Below, in pieces: positions 4,569-5,624 of a stretch of DNA of 5,624 nucleotides. The notes below the pieces were generated by a model. It saw only the letters and a list, made by a program, of their open reading frames with translations. It was not told the DNA's origin and searched no databases. Position 1 is the stretch's first letter. Every line of letters begins with the position of its first letter. The position numbers and the translations under genes are program-made. This DNA comes from Paludibacteraceae bacterium (lineage in GTDB: Bacteria > Bacteroidota > Bacteroidia > Bacteroidales > Paludibacteraceae): NCBI GenBank assembly GCA_947445425.1, contig CANFFA010000186.1:1-5624 (forward strand). The letters run 5' to 3'.

Positions 4569-5624
4569 TTACTTTTCTACTCCAAATTTATAAATACAAC
4601 TGCTTTTATAAATCTTACCCGGTTCAAGTATCACCGAAGGCCATTGTAGTTTGTTGGGACTGTCGGGATAGTGTTGTGTTTCCAAACATAAGCCAGCACG
4701 TTGGTTGTAAACAATGCCTATTTTACCTTTTGTTTTCCCATCAAGGAAATTGCCTGTGTAAACTTGGATACCTGGTTCACTTGTAAATACTTCCAAAGAA
4801 ATTCCACTTACAGGCGATGACACTTTTACGGCTTGTTTGGTTACATTGCCAGCAGTATTCAGCACCCAGTTGTGATCATATCCAATTCCGTTTTTCAACT
4901 GAACATAATCGTATTTAGAGATGTCTATGCCAATTGATTTAGGACTTGTGAAATCCATCGGAGTTCCTTTTACAGAAACAATTTCGCCAGTAGTCATGAA
5001 GGTACTGTCAACAGGAGTAAAATTATTTGCATTTACATACAAAATATGATCTGTAATGGGTTTGTTAGCATCTCCTGAAAGATTAAAATAGGAGTGATTA
5101 CACATGTTGATCACCGTCTTTTTATCTGTAGTGGCTTCAAACGCAATATCAATTGCATTGTCCTTTGTCAATTTGAAAGTTACCTTTGCACTTACATTTC
5201 CAGGGAAATTCATATCCCCATCAGGAGAGTAGCGGGTCATTTCAAGGAGTGAATCACCTGCCTGTTTTACATTCTTAAAAACCTGATATTGCCACCCCTT
5301 TGGACCGCCATGCAGGCAATGTCCAAAATTATTTAGAGGCAATTGGATCTTTTTTCCATCAATTGTCATCTGACCATTTTTGATTCGGTTGGCATATCGA
5401 CCAATGCTTGCGCCAAAATCACTTGGATATTTAATATAATCGGCAAGGCAGTCAAAACCAAGTACCACATCCTGCATCTTTCCATTTTTATCTGGAACCA
5501 TTACCGAAACGATTCTTCCTCCAAAATTGGTGATACAGACCTCCATCCCTGATGCATTTTTAAGCACAAACAGGTCAATTGAATCACCATTTAATTCTTT
5601 TTTAAAATCCGACCTTTTCAAGCC
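4569..5624 (-). CDS. galM: Aldose 1-epimerase (mutarotase), 5' partial
   Basis: GalM interconverts the alpha and beta anomers of galactose and glucose, feeding the Leloir pathway or sugar uptake. All the active-site landmarks are present (numbering from the TTG at 5619-5621): GRYANRI with Arg75 and Arg79, LHGG with His104, NHSYFNL with His176 (catalytic acid in the family), YDHNW with Asp249, and CLETQHYPDSPN with Glu314 (catalytic base). The body is the usual length for the beta-sandwich fold. The TTG is unlikely to be the start: the frame stays open to the window edge with a Gly codon before it, and Bacteroidota homologues I recall often carry an N-terminal signal or lipoprotein segment ahead of a similar GLKxxDF sequence. 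The true start, and whether the enzyme is periplasmic, therefore lie outside the window. TAA is at 4569-4571; the symporter gene follows 83 bases downstream on the same strand. Confidence 0.94.
   Translation of the reverse strand, partial: GLKRSDFKKELNGDSIDLFVLKNASGMEVCITNFGGRIVSVMVPDKNGKMQDVVLGFDCLADYIKYPSDFGASIGRYANRIKNGQMTIDGKKIQLPLNNFGHCLHGGPKGWQYQVFKNVKQAGDSLLEMTRYSPDGDMNFPGNVSAKVTFKLTKDNAIDIAFEATTDKKTVINMCNHSYFNLSGDANKPITDHILYVNANNFTPVDSTFMTTGEIVSVKGTPMDFTSPKSIGIDISKYDYVQLKNGIGYDHNWVLNTAGNVTKQAVKVSSPVSGISLEVFTSEPGIQVYTGNFLDGKTKGKIGIVYNQRAGLCLETQHYPDSPNKLQWPSVILEPGKIYKSSCIYKFGVEK

Noticed and set aside
5343..5552. Plus-strand 69-residue open frame
   Set aside because: Antisense to a well-conserved part of galM; no recognisable product.
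5619..5621. TTG as the true galM start
   Set aside because: The frame is open to the window edge with no stop codon and family members usually extend further, so the gene is better treated as 5' partial.

Overview
The window reads as ordinary chromosomal sequence from a member of the Bacteroidota. The evidence is the AT-rich base composition, genes without Shine-Dalgarno sequences, and protein sequences (RsgA, GalM, the Omp85-type barrel, the SGLT-like symporter) that resemble Bacteroidota homologues from memory. No genus can be named from the sequence alone. It holds five protein genes, two of them cut by the window edges, and no tRNA, rRNA, CRISPR array or insertion sequence that I can see.

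Left half (plus strand): the last 38 codons of frr (ribosome recycling factor) are followed by a good intrinsic terminator at 150-201. Next comes a POTRA-less outer-membrane beta-barrel of the Omp85/BamA-TamA superfamily (226-1317). A 66-bp interrupted palindrome built from 7-bp units (1322-1387) leads into rsgA (1403-2326), the circularly permuted GTPase that matures the 30S subunit. In both complete plus-strand genes the longest open frame begins at a TTG that lies inside a structured element; the downstream ATG (226 and 1403) is the better start.

Middle (2327-2739): a 413-bp AT-rich gap between convergent genes. It holds a very long stem-loop at 2392-2449 (17 perfect base pairs, one mismatch, 7 more pairs), probably a two-way terminator, and two small tandem duplications. 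No gene is visible in it.

Right half (minus strand): galM (aldose 1-epimerase, 5' end outside the window) is followed after 83 bp by a sodium/sugar symporter of the SGLT type (2740-4485). The likely logic is sugar uptake: the mutarotase equilibrates the anomers of glucose or galactose and the symporter carries the sugar across the inner membrane with Na+. The gap between the two genes carries a second array of the same 7-bp repeat family seen in front of rsgA, here as six head-to-tail units containing a hairpin.

I found no new multi-gene system. The most interesting signal is the shared heptad repeat (consensus GTCNNNR, often GTCAATR or GTCTATR) found at two unlinked intergenic sites in two architectures, both placed between a stop codon and the next gene on the same strand.
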